A DNA stretch of 64,000 nucleotides from Verrucomicrobiota bacterium (GCA_021413925.1 JAIOPL010000026.1:1-64000); one strand, 5' to 3'. Shown: positions 36,142 through 45,858, counted from the stretch's first letter. Notes: generated from the letters alone by a model not told the origin. Made by a program: numbers and translations.

Positions 36142-37023
36142 ATGCGAACCACCCGTGCGTCAAAGGGTTCTTGCGTCACCGGCCCGTTGAATCCGCAATT
36201 TTCGGAGCCCGGACTGGCCCTCATCGAAAGCCATCACGGCGAGGGTTTTTTTATGGAGTGGAGGCGAGACGATTTCTACAAGCTGGTTCTGGTGCTGGAA
36301 GGCGAGGGCTCCTTTCAGACAAGGGATGTCGGGGCGGAAATCACTTTAATCGCCGCCCCAATGCTTCTCTCCGTTCCACGAGGGACCGAGCACCGCTTTG
36401 TCGACGCCACGGGCAGCCCCATGACGCTTTATCTGCTCTGTCTCAGGCCCTTGGTTTTTCCAGGATCGGGACTTCTGGATCACTCCCTGGGTCGCATCCG
36501 TTTTCTGGATGAAAGCATGCTGGTTGAGAGATCGCTCGCCATGCTTCGGCAGATCCTGTTTGAAAAACGCAATCCCGGCCCCTGCTCCGAGGAACTCTCG
36601 CTGGCCCTCGCCATGCAGCTCCTGGTCGCCCTCACGCGCTCTCACGGAGACTCGTCGACGGAGACCGGGGCGGAGGCGCGTGTCCTGGCATACGGCTGCG
36701 AACTCGAACACTCTTTCTGGGTCGGGGAGAGCATGGACCATGTTGCCGCGAGGTTGGGGATCAGCAGGAGGAACTTCTCATCGCGATTCCACCGGCTCTT
36801 CGGCACCACCTGGCTTGACCGGATCCATGAGCTTCGACTCGCCCACGCCTCACGCCTTCTCATCGAGACATCCCTGCCCGTCAAGTCGATCGCCTTCGAG
36901 TGCGGCTACAACGATCTCTCTCATTTTCACCGCCGCTTCCTGGCCGCCATGGGAACCACCCCGGGAACATGGCGTGAGTCCCGGCGCAGCGGTTCACCAG
37001 AGATACCTAGTGTGAAGAACTGA
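36142..37023 (+). CDS. AraC family transcriptional regulator with cupin-like sensor
   Basis: A 293-residue regulator. The N-terminal half is a cupin-like sensor (FYKLVLVLEGEGSF, MLLSVPRGTEHRFVDA). The C-terminal half holds two helix-turn-helix motifs of the AraC type (VGESMDHVAARLGISRRNFS near 190, then LPVKSIAFECGYNDLSHFHR near 255). The start ATG at 36142 (MRTTRASKG) was chosen; another at 36070 would add a Cys/His-containing 24-residue leader. It is divergent from the Rieske gene with a 103-base shared gap and very likely controls it. The 3' end overlaps the convergent oxidoreductase gene by 17 bases. Confidence 0.88.
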   Translation: MRTTRASKGSCVTGPLNPQFSEPGLALIESHHGEGFFMEWRRDDFYKLVLVLEGEGSFQTRDVGAEITLIAAPMLLSVPRGTEHRFVDATGSPMTLYLLCLRPLVFPGSGLLDHSLGRIRFLDESMLVERSLAMLRQILFEKRNPGPCSEELSLALAMQLLVALTRSHGDSSTETGAEARVLAYGCELEHSFWVGESMDHVAARLGISRRNFSSRFHRLFGTTWLDRIHELRLAHASRLLIETSLPVKSIAFECGYNDLSHFHRRFLAAMGTTPGTWRESRRSGSPEIPSVKN

Positions 37024-38065
37024 TCAGGAAGTCCTCGGCGGCGGCGATCCCGGAGAGCCATGCGCCCTCCACCCGTCCGCCATTGAGCCCGTCACCGATG
37101 AGATAGAGTGGGCTTGCGGTCTCAGCCTTGAGGAATCCGCCGGGGGCATTGGGCCCCTCCGGATGGGCGTAACGCCAGCGATGGACCCAAAACTCAACGG
37201 GCGCACTCATCCATGCCCCTGCGATCATCGCCGCCTCGTCGAGCAACTCCCTGCCGGCCATGGTGAGTTCCTCCTTGGATGCATCAAGCCACCTGCGACT
37301 GAAACCAGCCGATCCGTGCAGGACGGCGATCCCCGCAGTGGAGATGGTCTTTGCCCGCCGGGAGGAATCCCAGGCCATCCATGAGAGCCTGAATTCGGGA
37401 TCCCTCACCTGGATACCGCGCCAGGGAGGAGGCTCGGTCCCCTCGGGATAACGCGCAATGACCGCGACGCAGGGTTCGCAGGAGATCCGTTCGACGAGCG
37501 CCCGCTGCTCGGCGGAGAGATATTCCCCCGCCAGCTTGAGCGCCTGAGGGGGCGGTGCAGAGAGGAACAGGGCACGGGCCGCGACGGGTGCCGCCGGATG
37601 TTCCGGCATGGCCGCCAGCGCCCAGTGGTCATCCTCCCGAACGACAGAGTCGACCTGGAATTCCCGGATCACCTCGATTCCCACAGCAAGATGCTTGCCA
37701 AGGCGACTCATCCCCTCGCGGCAGGCATAGCGGGTCTCGTTCCATTGAGGGTCGGGGGAGTGAAGCCTTCCTTGCTTCCATGTCCAGAAACCCTCCGACC
37801 ACGGGAAGCAAATTCCCTCCTGCTCCCACCGCTCGACCTGTCGTTGAAACCGGATGTCCCGGGCGGTGAAGAACTGAGCGCCGTGATCCACCGGCACCTG
37901 CACCCCGGGGGCGATTTCTACGCGCCGTGTGGCGGTACGCCCGCCGACGCCCCTGCTTTTTTCAAGCATGACAACCTGGAGACCCGCCTTGCGGAGTCGC
38001 CCGGCGGCTGCAAGCCCGCTGATACCGGCTCCGATCACCGCCACATCGTGAATGGGTGAATTCAT
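37007..38065 (-). CDS. FAD-dependent amine oxidase-like (renalase-type) oxidoreductase
   Basis: A 352-residue flavoprotein with the N-terminal dinucleotide fold VAVIGAGISGLAAAGRLRKA, a second FAD motif LEKSRGVGGRTATRR, and a C-terminal YLIGDGLNGGRVEGAWLSG FAD loop. This matches the renalase-like branch that oxidises aberrant reduced nicotinamides or amines; the true substrate is unknown. The start codon overlaps the stop of rnhC by 4 bases (ATGA), so the genes are translationally coupled. It is not obviously connected with the neighbouring regulator despite the 17-base 3' overlap. Confidence 0.82.
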   Translation of the reverse strand: MNSPIHDVAVIGAGISGLAAAGRLRKAGLQVVMLEKSRGVGGRTATRRVEIAPGVQVPVDHGAQFFTARDIRFQRQVERWEQEGICFPWSEGFWTWKQGRLHSPDPQWNETRYACREGMSRLGKHLAVGIEVIREFQVDSVVREDDHWALAAMPEHPAAPVAARALFLSAPPPQALKLAGEYLSAEQRALVERISCEPCVAVIARYPEGTEPPPWRGIQVRDPEFRLSWMAWDSSRRAKTISTAGIAVLHGSAGFSRRWLDASKEELTMAGRELLDEAAMIAGAWMSAPVEFWVHRWRYAHPEGPNAPGGFLKAETASPLYLIGDGLNGGRVEGAWLSGIAAAEDFLISSSH

Positions 38066-38988
38066 CGTGATCCGGCGGCGTCCAGCACCTCCGAGGCCGT
38101 CTTGAAGTGCATTTTCGCGACTTTCGGCAACATGGACGGGCCGTATTGGGCGATGATCTCCGCGGCGGCGGACTTCACTTTAGCCGAGACACCTTTAGCC
38201 AGAGTGATCTCAAGATCCTTGCCATGCTTGTCTAGCCAGTCGATGAAACCCTCGCGGGCCAGGATCGATGCAGCTGCAACGGCGTAGTCGCTCTCGGCCT
38301 TCGTGCGCTGATCGAGCTGAATTTTACTGCCTTTTTCAAGCAGCGCTTTCTCTAGCACCCGCGCATCGGCGAATTTATCGGAAAGCGCACGGCGGCACTC
38401 CGGAACCCGGGTGCAAAGATTCTCGATAATGCGGGCATGGCCCCAGGCGAGGAGACGGTTCAGGTTCCCGATCTTTATGTAGAGCTGGTTGTACTTTTCA
38501 GGGCCGATCACAATAATTTCCGAGGGTGCTCCCGAATTCCGAATCACCTGGGCAAGTTCCCGGATCTTCTTGTCCGTTCCGATCCCCTTGCTGTCACGGA
38601 TGCCCGCATCGCGCAGATGCCGCGCTAAATCACCGTCAACATAGACCCCCGCAATCACCAGAGGCCCAAAGAGATCCCCTTTGCCGCTCTCATCGATGCC
38701 AAAGTGGGGGGCGAATTGCTCAGGCTCATGCACCTCCTCATAGCCCAGACGGGCCTCTCCGAGAATCTCAGGCTCCATGACGAAGGTAATGAAATCCTCC
38801 AGCCCGCGCCCCTGCAAGAGAGCCTTCGGCCCCTTCTCATAGACTGCGATGTTGAGCTTCTCCTTGGTGGCCGCGTAGAGGGTGTACGGCTTCTCGACGA
38901 ACGTGAATCCTCGCTCGCGAAGAAGAGTCTGCAACTTTGCCGCCTGCTCTTGTGTCAGCGGATAGGTCTGGGAGTGAAGAGGGGGCAT
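38062..38988 (-). CDS. rnhC: Ribonuclease HIII
   Basis: A 308-residue RNase HIII that removes RNA from RNA-DNA hybrids. The N-terminal domain (about 1-90) is the TBP-like substrate-binding part typical of HIII. The catalytic part opens with the DESGKGDLFGPLVIAG motif near residue 97, then DSKGIGTDKKI, KYNQLYIKIGNLNRLLAWGH and KAESDYAVAAASILAREGF. The GKG form of the first motif marks HIII rather than HII. The start is set at MPPLHSQTY (38988); an upstream extension of 15 residues is unlikely. mutY is divergent, 46 bases away. Confidence 0.94.
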   Translation of the reverse strand: MPPLHSQTYPLTQEQAAKLQTLLRERGFTFVEKPYTLYAATKEKLNIAVYEKGPKALLQGRGLEDFITFVMEPEILGEARLGYEEVHEPEQFAPHFGIDESGKGDLFGPLVIAGVYVDGDLARHLRDAGIRDSKGIGTDKKIRELAQVIRNSGAPSEIIVIGPEKYNQLYIKIGNLNRLLAWGHARIIENLCTRVPECRRALSDKFADARVLEKALLEKGSKIQLDQRTKAESDYAVAAASILAREGFIDWLDKHGKDLEITLAKGVSAKVKSAAAEIIAQYGPSMLPKVAKMHFKTASEVLDAAGSR

Positions 38989-39034
38989 GAAAAATGGAAA
39001 AAGGTAGGCGGAGCGGCTTGATGTTTTTCTCACC

Positions 39035-40084
39035 GTGCCCTACGAGCCTACTGTGGACAAGCAGAAGAGACCCGCAGCCAGAGTGAAATCATCGCACTTA
39101 ACAAAGCGTTTAGGCAATGCGCGTGAAGAGCTTCTGAAATGGCATAAACTCCACGGCAGGCATGAACTCCCGTGGCGAAAGGAGCACAATCCCTACGCCG
39201 TCCTTGTCTCGGAGTTCATGCTTCAGCAGACCACTGTCACTACGGTGATGCCGCGGTTCCATGCCTGGATGGGCCGCTTCCCAACCATCAGCGACTTGGC
39301 TAAGGCGGAGGAGCAGGAGGTCCTCGCGGCTTGGGAAGGCCTCGGATACTACTCCAGGGCACGAAGGCTTCATGCGGCGGCGCGAACTGTGATGGAGCGC
39401 CATGGAGGAGATATCCCGGTCGAGGAATCAGACCTGCTATCACTGCCGGGAATAGGAGCCTATACGGCGGCGGCGATCCGTGCCTTTGCCCATGATCAAC
39501 GCGCCGTGGTACTAGACACGAACATCATCCGGGTCCTGGCTCGGTGGGGAAACATGCTCGATCCCATCGATAAGGCTCTTGGGAAAAACAACCTTGCCGC
39601 AATCGCCGCCGGTTTTTTCCCTTCAACCGAATGCCGTGCTATGGCATCTGCCTTGATGGACCTTGGAGCAACGATCTGCAAGTCGGGTGAGCCCGACTGT
39701 ACATCCTGCCCTCTCGAGAAAACATGCGTAGCGAGTAATCCGAAAAAACTCCCTAACAAATCCCCCCGCTCCGTAACAACCAAACTTGTCGAACACCGCG
39801 CCTGGTTCTGGAAAGCGAATCGGCTCTATCTTGAGCAGTCGCAAGGGCCTCGCTGGCGGGGTCTCTGGATTCTTCCAGAACTGGGAAACGCTCAATCGAG
39901 CGGACGCATACTCTCGGAGATCACCTATCCCGTCACACGCTATAGAATCAAGATGAAGGTTCACCGGGTGATTGGAAAGATCCCAGCCCTACTGAAAGGC
40001 TTCACTTTGGATGAACTGGTGGCGCTGCCGATGCCTTCGCCCTTCCGCAAAGTCATCGCGAAGCTCGCCTCAAACTCTTGGTAG
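39035..40084 (+). CDS. mutY: A/G-specific adenine DNA glycosylase
   Basis: A 349-residue MutY that removes adenine opposite 8-oxoguanine. Visible are LPWRKEHNPYAVLVSEFMLQ with the catalytic glutamate, the helix-hairpin-helix LPGIGAYTAAAI near 137, the catalytic aspartate in VLDTNIIRVLARW near 159, and the four-cysteine cluster loop (CKSGEPDCTSCPLEKTC; C-x6-C-x2-C-x5-C). The NUDIX-like C-terminal 8-oxoG domain follows (about 245-349). The start is GTG. trpB starts 56 bases downstream in the same direction. Confidence 0.94.
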   Translation: MPYEPTVDKQKRPAARVKSSHLTKRLGNAREELLKWHKLHGRHELPWRKEHNPYAVLVSEFMLQQTTVTTVMPRFHAWMGRFPTISDLAKAEEQEVLAAWEGLGYYSRARRLHAAARTVMERHGGDIPVEESDLLSLPGIGAYTAAAIRAFAHDQRAVVLDTNIIRVLARWGNMLDPIDKALGKNNLAAIAAGFFPSTECRAMASALMDLGATICKSGEPDCTSCPLEKTCVASNPKKLPNKSPRSVTTKLVEHRAWFWKANRLYLEQSQGPRWRGLWILPELGNAQSSGRILSEITYPVTRYRIKMKVHRVIGKIPALLKGFTLDELVALPMPSPFRKVIAKLASNSW

Positions 40085-40140
40085 AATAGCTGCATCTTTT
40101 GGATGATGGGCGATTGCCGCGGATTGACTTCCAAGTCATA

Positions 40141-41373
40141 ATGAGTGCGATGGCATCCGAGTCGCCCACCACCAGCAACCTCACCAGCTTTCCCGACCAA
40201 TACGGCCACTTCGGTCCTTACGGAGGGCGTTTTGTTCCGGAGACCTTAATGACCGCCCTGCTCGAACTTGAGCGGCAGTATGATGAGGCCAAGAAAGATC
40301 CCGCCTTCCGGAATGAGCTGGCCTCCCTACTCCAGGAATTTGCAGGTCGTCCCACCCCTCTTTATTTCGCCGAGCGCCTGACTAAGGAGCTTGGAGGAGC
40401 CAAGATTTACCTGAAGCGCGAAGACCTGCTTCATACCGGCGCTCACAAGATCAATAATGCCCTCGGCCAGATCTTGCTAGCGCGACGCATGGGCAAAAAG
40501 CGAATCATAGCCGAGACCGGGGCTGGGCAGCACGGCGTCGCGACGGCCACGGCGGCAGCGCGCTTTGGCTTCCAATGTCGCATTTACATGGGAGCGGTTG
40601 ATATGGAACGCCAGGCGCTGAATGTCGCGCGCATGCGCTTTCTTGGGGCTGAGGTGATTGGTGTCACCGCCGGTCAGGCCACCCTGAAGGAAGCAATCAA
40701 CGAGGCGATGCGTGATTGGGTTACCAATGTCCGCGACACCCACTACATTCTCGGTTCGGCCCTGGGGGCTCATCCCTATCCGATGATCGTGCGCGATTTT
40801 CACCGGATCATCGGGGATGAGGCCCGGAAGCAGATCCTCCAGCGCGAGGAACGACTACCTGATCTTCTGGTGGCCTGCGTCGGCGGCGGAAGCAATGCCA
40901 TCGGCCTCTTCTATGCCTTCCTTAACGACGAGAATGTCAGGATGACCGGAGTCGAGGCCGGTGGTGGCGGCATTTTTCGGGGCAAGCATGCCGCACGTTT
41001 CCAAGGAGGCAAACTAGGTGTTCTTCAGGGAACTAAGACCTGGCTTCTGGCTGATGACGATGGACAAATCGAACTGACCCACTCGGTCTCTGCGGGACTT
41101 GATTATGCGGCGATCGGACCTGAGCATAGCTTCCTGAAGGACGTAGGTCGCGTTGATTACTCCTATGCCACTGATGACGAGGCTCTTGCAGCCTTCCACA
41201 AACTTGCCTCGATCGAAGGGATCATACCCGCACTCGAGACCGCCCATGCAATCGCTGAGGTGATTAAGATCGCTCCGACGATGACCCCCGATCAGCTCAT
41301 CGTGGTGAATCTCTCCGGCAGAGGTGACAAGGATGTGCAGCAGGTGGCAGCTCTTGAGGCTGAGAGGGCCTGA
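40141..41373 (+). CDS. trpB: Tryptophan synthase beta subunit
   Basis: A 410-residue TrpB that joins indole and serine to tryptophan. Marks are [29 protein letters not shown], the PLP lysine (about K103) in [30 protein letters not shown], the phosphate loop [13 protein letters not shown], and the closing [12 protein letters not shown]. This is the TrpB1 type, which partners TrpA; no trpA or other trp gene is adjacent, unlike in many genomes. The start at 40141 (MSAMASES) or 40150 is likely. It follows mutY and is convergent with the exopolysaccharide block. Confidence 0.97.
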   Translation: MSAMASESPTTSNLTSFPDQYGHFGPYGGRFVPETLMTALLELERQYDEAKKDPAFRNELASLLQEFAGRPTPLYFAERLTKELGGAKIYLKREDLLHTGAHKINNALGQILLARRMGKKRIIAETGAGQHGVATATAAARFGFQCRIYMGAVDMERQALNVARMRFLGAEVIGVTAGQATLKEAINEAMRDWVTNVRDTHYILGSALGAHPYPMIVRDFHRIIGDEARKQILQREERLPDLLVACVGGGSNAIGLFYAFLNDENVRMTGVEAGGGGIFRGKHAARFQGGKLGVLQGTKTWLLADDDGQIELTHSVSAGLDYAAIGPEHSFLKDVGRVDYSYATDDEALAAFHKLASIEGIIPALETAHAIAEVIKIAPTMTPDQLIVVNLSGRGDKDVQQVAALEAERA

Positions 41374-41397
41374 AGCTTTTCTGATCGGGATCTGATC

Positions 41398-41979
41398 CTA
41401 CCAGAAACTTCTTGGAACGGAGATCTTGTCACCAGGCTCCACGGCAGGGTCCGGATCGATATTTTGACGGACTCTTTTGACATTCACAAAGGTTCTGCTG
41501 CCATTTCTAGTAATCGTTACCTTGGTCTGATCGGCATAATCGGTGAATCCGCCGCAGGCAGTGATGGCGCCGAGAATCGTCAGATCAGATGTGTACTTCA
41601 CCCGCTGGGGGGCTCTAACATCCCCCTCGACGTCGACAAACCTGTCGAATTGCACAGAGACAGTAACGATAGGGGATGAATAGATGCCCTTGGTTTTGAA
41701 ACTTGTTTCAATGCTGTTCTGGACTTCGGCTTGCTTGAGTCCTGTGGCACGAATTTTTCCGATATAGGGAATATTGATGTCACCAGCTCCATCAATTGTA
41801 TAGGCCCCCGAAACCTGACTGATTTCTTCGGATGGAACACCGGCCAGACGAACACTCAACATATCACCAGAGTGCAGTGCCACTTCTTTGGCCTTTAGTG
41901 AAATTCCCCCACAGAGAAGGAAAATCAGAAGCAGCGCATGCCGGATCAAGGGCTTCATCATGGATTTAATATTCACCAT
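41398..41979 (-). CDS. Short polysaccharide export (OPX) protein
   Basis: About 193 residues: a signal peptide (LIRHALLLIFLLCGGISLKA), then the Poly_export domain (HSGDMLSVRLAGVPSEEIS, GAGDINIPYIGKIRATGLKQ) and one SLBB-like domain (DVEGDVRAPQRVKYTSDLTI, LGAITACGGFTDYADQTKV). It ends at PGDKISVPRSFW. The C-terminal outer-membrane helix of Wza is absent, so it cannot by itself cross the outer membrane, and it lacks a clear lipobox. The start at 41979 overlaps the kinase gene by 14 bases; an ATG at 41961 is an alternative. It probably guides polymer to the beta-barrel encoded nearby. Confidence 0.88.
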   Translation of the reverse strand: MVNIKSMMKPLIRHALLLIFLLCGGISLKAKEVALHSGDMLSVRLAGVPSEEISQVSGAYTIDGAGDINIPYIGKIRATGLKQAEVQNSIETSFKTKGIYSSPIVTVSVQFDRFVDVEGDVRAPQRVKYTSDLTILGAITACGGFTDYADQTKVTITRNGSRTFVNVKRVRQNIDPDPAVEPGDKISVPRSFW

Positions 41980-44110
41980 CCGCCTCCTTCTTGGAAGACA
42001 CATCCTTTTTAGGGGTTTTCTCAGGAGTATTCTTGGACTGATGTGGGCTATAGTACTGGTAGTAGCTCGTGTAGTATTCGTAATATTCGTCGTGTCGGAT
42101 ATCCGTGTTGTTGAGGACGCATCCCACAATGTTGGCCCCGACATTCTGCAAAGTTTGCTTCACACGTATCAGCATCGCTTTGGGGAAGCGACGATGCTGT
42201 ACCACGACCAACGTGAGATCCACCGAACTGGCGATGACAGAGGCATCACTGACTCCTAGGATGGGGGGGGAGTCAAAGAAAATCATGTCGTATGATGCTT
42301 TGAGCTGCTGGATCAAATCGATCATCCGTTGCGAATTAAGAATTCCCACGGCATCAATAGGCAACCTGCCGCTCGGCATAAGCCAGAGGTTGTCAATAGG
42401 GGTACTCAAAACGAGAGGTTCAAATGGAATATCTGTGGTGAGGAAGTCCGTGAGCCCTCGATCGTTGGCAACTCCAAAAAACCTGTGTTGAGAAGGTCTC
42501 CTTAAATCCGCATCGACAATGAGCGTGCGGTAGCCACCCTTCGCAAAGGTAAAAGCGAGGTTATTGAGGGTCGTGGATTTTCCCTCACCGACTCCACCAC
42601 TGACGAGCGTTACGGTATTTGCATCCGGAGACTTACGGTTGAATTCGATATTGGTCCGCATGATGCGATATCCTTCCGCATCTGAGCAGTCGGCGGGGGC
42701 ATCCTTGAGGACTGCTATATCACGCGGAATAACTGCCAGAACCGGAACTCCAAGCGCAGCCTCAATGTCCTGCATGGTCTTCACGCTAGTATCAAGGTAC
42801 TCGATCAGAAAGGCTAACCCGATGCCGAGAGCCAATCCCACAGCCACGGCAATAGCCATATTCTGGCCCACCTTGGGTTTGGCCGGGAAATCGGATACCT
42901 CGGCTTTTTCCCAGATGGTGGCGGGACTCTGGGGCATCGTACGCTGCATCGCCTCGGTGGAGTAACGTGTCTCGGCAGACTCTAGGATGCGCTTGGCCTT
43001 GAGATATTCGTTTTTGGCCTCTTGGTAATGAAGCGCTTTTGATTTGGAATCCTGCTCACCTGTTCGGGCCTCGCTCAGCTTAAGCTCCATGGCCTCAAGG
43101 GCTTTCTGGTTAATCTCCAGATTTGCAGCCAGGGACTTACGCAGAATGCCGATCTGATTTTTCAGTTGTTCGGCGTAGACTTTTTTCGTGGCCTGCAATG
43201 ACTGGACGGAAGGGTGATTCGCACCAAGCCCAGAACTGAGCATATGGGCCTCCTGAGAAACACAGGCCTCGTACTGGGGCAGGATCTGAGAGATCATCGC
43301 ATCATCCATCTCGAAGGTTTTCAGACTCCGGATAATCTGGTCATCCGTCATTCCCTTGATCTGTTCCTGCTTGGAACGCAGGGTCGCCACCCGGATCCGA
43401 GCATCGTTCACCTGACTCTCGACGCTGACTAGGATGTTCTTCTCAGCAAGGCTGAGGTCCTCCACACTCTCGGGATTCAAATCATTGATCTTAGCCTCGA
43501 CCCTCATCTTCGTCATCGCATCCCTGAGTGCTTCGGTCTTGATGCGCTGCTTATTGACCTCGTCCTCAAGCTGGACCAAGGAACGTGCCACCCATCCCTG
43601 CTGCTCGTCGATACGCTTTCTCTGGTATTCCAGCGCGATCGTATTCGCTAGGTCGGCAGCTTCTTGGCGATCCTTATCCAGGATAGAGATCTGGATGAGG
43701 TCGGTCCCTCTAACCTCGGAAACACTCATCATTCCGCGCAGCTTCATGAAGGCGATATCCCTTGATCGAAGATCCCATTTCTGGAGGAGCTTCATCGTGT
43801 CGATGACCGGATAGAGGATCTCCTTGCGCTGGAGAATCTGGAACTGAGTGGTTGAGAAGCGAGGATCGATACCCCGTCCTCCATCCGAACCGAAAATGTG
43901 CATGTTGTTGTTATCCTCCTTCACCTGCATTGTGACAGAGGACTGGTACTGCCTGGGGGTCAGATAGGTGGCCACACCAGCCGTGATAACGACCAGCAGG
44001 AAGACAAGGATGATGAGCGGCAGGCGGACGCGGATGACCCTCCAGTAGTCCAGCATGTGGAGATTGATTTCCCCGGTATCGCCGCTCCCCTCGTTATGTT
44101 GATACTGCAT
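41966..44110 (-). CDS. Polysaccharide co-polymerase / BY-type tyrosine autokinase (Wzc-like)
   Basis: A 714-residue fusion. An N-terminal Wzz-type chain-length domain has a membrane segment near 30-52 (LPLIILVFLLVVITAGVATY), a long coiled-coil periplasmic region (about 190-400) and a second segment near 420-440. The cytoplasmic kinase has Walker A SGGVGEGKSTT near 507, A' LIVDADLRRPS near 530 and Walker B FFDSPPI near 612. The tail is rich in tyrosine (YYEYYTSYYQYY plus a final Y), as expected for autophosphorylation sites. It controls polymer length and export with the OPX protein encoded just downstream. Confidence 0.94.
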   Translation of the reverse strand: MQYQHNEGSGDTGEINLHMLDYWRVIRVRLPLIILVFLLVVITAGVATYLTPRQYQSSVTMQVKEDNNNMHIFGSDGGRGIDPRFSTTQFQILQRKEILYPVIDTMKLLQKWDLRSRDIAFMKLRGMMSVSEVRGTDLIQISILDKDRQEAADLANTIALEYQRKRIDEQQGWVARSLVQLEDEVNKQRIKTEALRDAMTKMRVEAKINDLNPESVEDLSLAEKNILVSVESQVNDARIRVATLRSKQEQIKGMTDDQIIRSLKTFEMDDAMISQILPQYEACVSQEAHMLSSGLGANHPSVQSLQATKKVYAEQLKNQIGILRKSLAANLEINQKALEAMELKLSEARTGEQDSKSKALHYQEAKNEYLKAKRILESAETRYSTEAMQRTMPQSPATIWEKAEVSDFPAKPKVGQNMAIAVAVGLALGIGLAFLIEYLDTSVKTMQDIEAALGVPVLAVIPRDIAVLKDAPADCSDAEGYRIMRTNIEFNRKSPDANTVTLVSGGVGEGKSTTLNNLAFTFAKGGYRTLIVDADLRRPSQHRFFGVANDRGLTDFLTTDIPFEPLVLSTPIDNLWLMPSGRLPIDAVGILNSQRMIDLIQQLKASYDMIFFDSPPILGVSDASVIASSVDLTLVVVQHRRFPKAMLIRVKQTLQNVGANIVGCVLNNTDIRHDEYYEYYTSYYQYYSPHQSKNTPEKTPKKDVSSKKEADGEY

Positions 44111-44214
44111 GAAAAATTAGATCTGTTGAATGACTTGGATCCGCATGTTCAAGAAATCGGAACCATTTTCATAAAAAGTAAGCCAACCCTTCACAATTGT
44201 CCAAGGGATGACGC

Positions 44215-45858
44215 TCAAAAAGCTCCATTGAGTTGGAGGTAACTGATGCCACGTGTGTACTCTTGGGACGAGGTTGCTGAACCTCCCGAGGTGATGGAGG
44301 TCATATATTGGTACCCGGCTGCGATTTGGAAGATTCGGTTTAGCTCATACGTGAGGGCGGCATTGCCTTGGATGCTCTCCTGGTTGTAGTTGATAAGACC
44401 CGGCTGTCCGTTGGCTTGGACGGGCCCATAAGATGAATTCTTGTAATTCTGAATCAGATAGAAGATGCCGGCATTGGCTCTCAACTTGGCCGTAATGCCC
44501 TGTGAGTAATTCAGACCGGTCCTGGCAGCGGCGCTATAACTGACATTATTCTGGCCGGAGGGTTGAGTTCCCACATGGGCGGTCCAGTTAATCGAGGAGG
44601 TCTGTCCTAGAGCCCAAGACAGGTTGCTGTCGACATAGGGGCCGATATAGGTGCCAGAGCCGCTTGCGCTATTGTCATAAGTTCGAAATTCGGCACCGGC
44701 GCGAAAGTTCCAGAACCATTTAGGATTGAAGGTGTGGTCGAATCCTGCGGATAAGCTCTGCCCCCAGCTGGTGTTACCCTGCTGGGCATATCCATAGTAG
44801 TCTGTGTTGTAGTCCAGGACCGCAGTAGTCGTCGGCTTGACAAGCCAGCGGAAAGACTGAGAGAAGGCGGGTTGATTGAATCCCTGACCACTGGTATTGA
44901 GAACATTATCCAAATAGAAATTGGAGGTGAAGCTGAGGCGCGTGATGGTGGTGAAGAGATCCGACCATTGATAGGCACCTGAGAAACTATTGGCAGTGTA
45001 GATGTAGGATCCATTCTGGTTCTGCGAACTGCCGATAAGCGACGGATTAGGCTGTTGTTGATAGGAGCTAGAAGTATTGAACGTCAGGATCAGCCGGGGG
45101 GTGTAGCGGTACTCGGTCGAGACCCCCAAGCCGACAGTTCCCTGAACCTGCTGGTTTGGGGGCGGGTTCTGATACCAAGTGAGCCCTCCCGTGAGGTTGG
45201 CATTCACATTGAGTCGCGGAGCTCCGAATCGGTAATTGACCCCGCCGTTCAGGTTGCCGAACCAACTTCCCAAAGCATTGGTATTCGCGCTGTTGACATT
45301 GTTGTCATAGCCGCTGCGCACAGCGGCGTTGAAACGGAGCTTCTTGGCCCAGTCAAACATGCCGCCTAGAGGGCCTGGTCCGGGGCCTATAGCGCCCTCA
45401 CCTGGATTCGAATCATCCAATTTCATGCTGGGCATCCCCACCGAAGCGGGGGCGAACTGTGGATTTCCAGCGGGTTGTGCGCTGGGGAGATTAAGACTTT
45501 CAGCCGTTGGGGGATTAAATTCAGGCGGAGCAACAGTAGGCGGCGTTGGCTGTGACTGCCCCTCCGAGGGAGAGGGGGAGGGCGTCGCCTCTTGGAGCGG
45601 AGGGGGCAAGGGAAGAGGTGGCGTCGGAAGTGTGGCCGAAGGAGGGGAAACCTGAAGAGCGTTGTTTACTGACGATGACTGAGTCGCCGGCTGTTGCGAT
45701 GAAGCGGCACTTCCGGAATCTCCACTTGCCTCACTTCCTCCCTGGGAAGACCCTCCTCCGCTTTGATTCTCCTGAGCATGGAGGAACGCAGCTTGGACGC
45801 TCAGGACGAGCGCCAAAAGCCATGTCTTCCATGCAAAACTGTACGATCTTAAAAACAC
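44215..45858 (-). CDS. Outer-membrane beta-barrel protein with proline-rich N-terminal region
   Basis: About 547 residues from a GTG at 45858, which gives a clean signal peptide (TWLLALVLSVQAAFLHAQ); a TTG at 45927 would add 23 residues. After the signal come a Ser/Gly/Gln stretch and a Pro-rich region (PTPPLPLPPPLQEATPSPSP, about 80-150). About 370 residues of alternating aromatic and polar strands typical of a beta-barrel then end in YLQLNGAF with a terminal phenylalanine. It resembles the barrel proteins found in exopolysaccharide loci and is a good candidate for the outer-membrane exit of this system. It lies between the polymerase-like and kinase genes, all on the same strand. Confidence 0.8.
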   Translation of the reverse strand: MFLRSYSFAWKTWLLALVLSVQAAFLHAQENQSGGGSSQGGSEASGDSGSAASSQQPATQSSSVNNALQVSPPSATLPTPPLPLPPPLQEATPSPSPSEGQSQPTPPTVAPPEFNPPTAESLNLPSAQPAGNPQFAPASVGMPSMKLDDSNPGEGAIGPGPGPLGGMFDWAKKLRFNAAVRSGYDNNVNSANTNALGSWFGNLNGGVNYRFGAPRLNVNANLTGGLTWYQNPPPNQQVQGTVGLGVSTEYRYTPRLILTFNTSSSYQQQPNPSLIGSSQNQNGSYIYTANSFSGAYQWSDLFTTITRLSFTSNFYLDNVLNTSGQGFNQPAFSQSFRWLVKPTTTAVLDYNTDYYGYAQQGNTSWGQSLSAGFDHTFNPKWFWNFRAGAEFRTYDNSASGSGTYIGPYVDSNLSWALGQTSSINWTAHVGTQPSGQNNVSYSAAARTGLNYSQGITAKLRANAGIFYLIQNYKNSSYGPVQANGQPGLINYNQESIQGNAALTYELNRIFQIAAGYQYMTSITSGGSATSSQEYTRGISYLQLNGAF

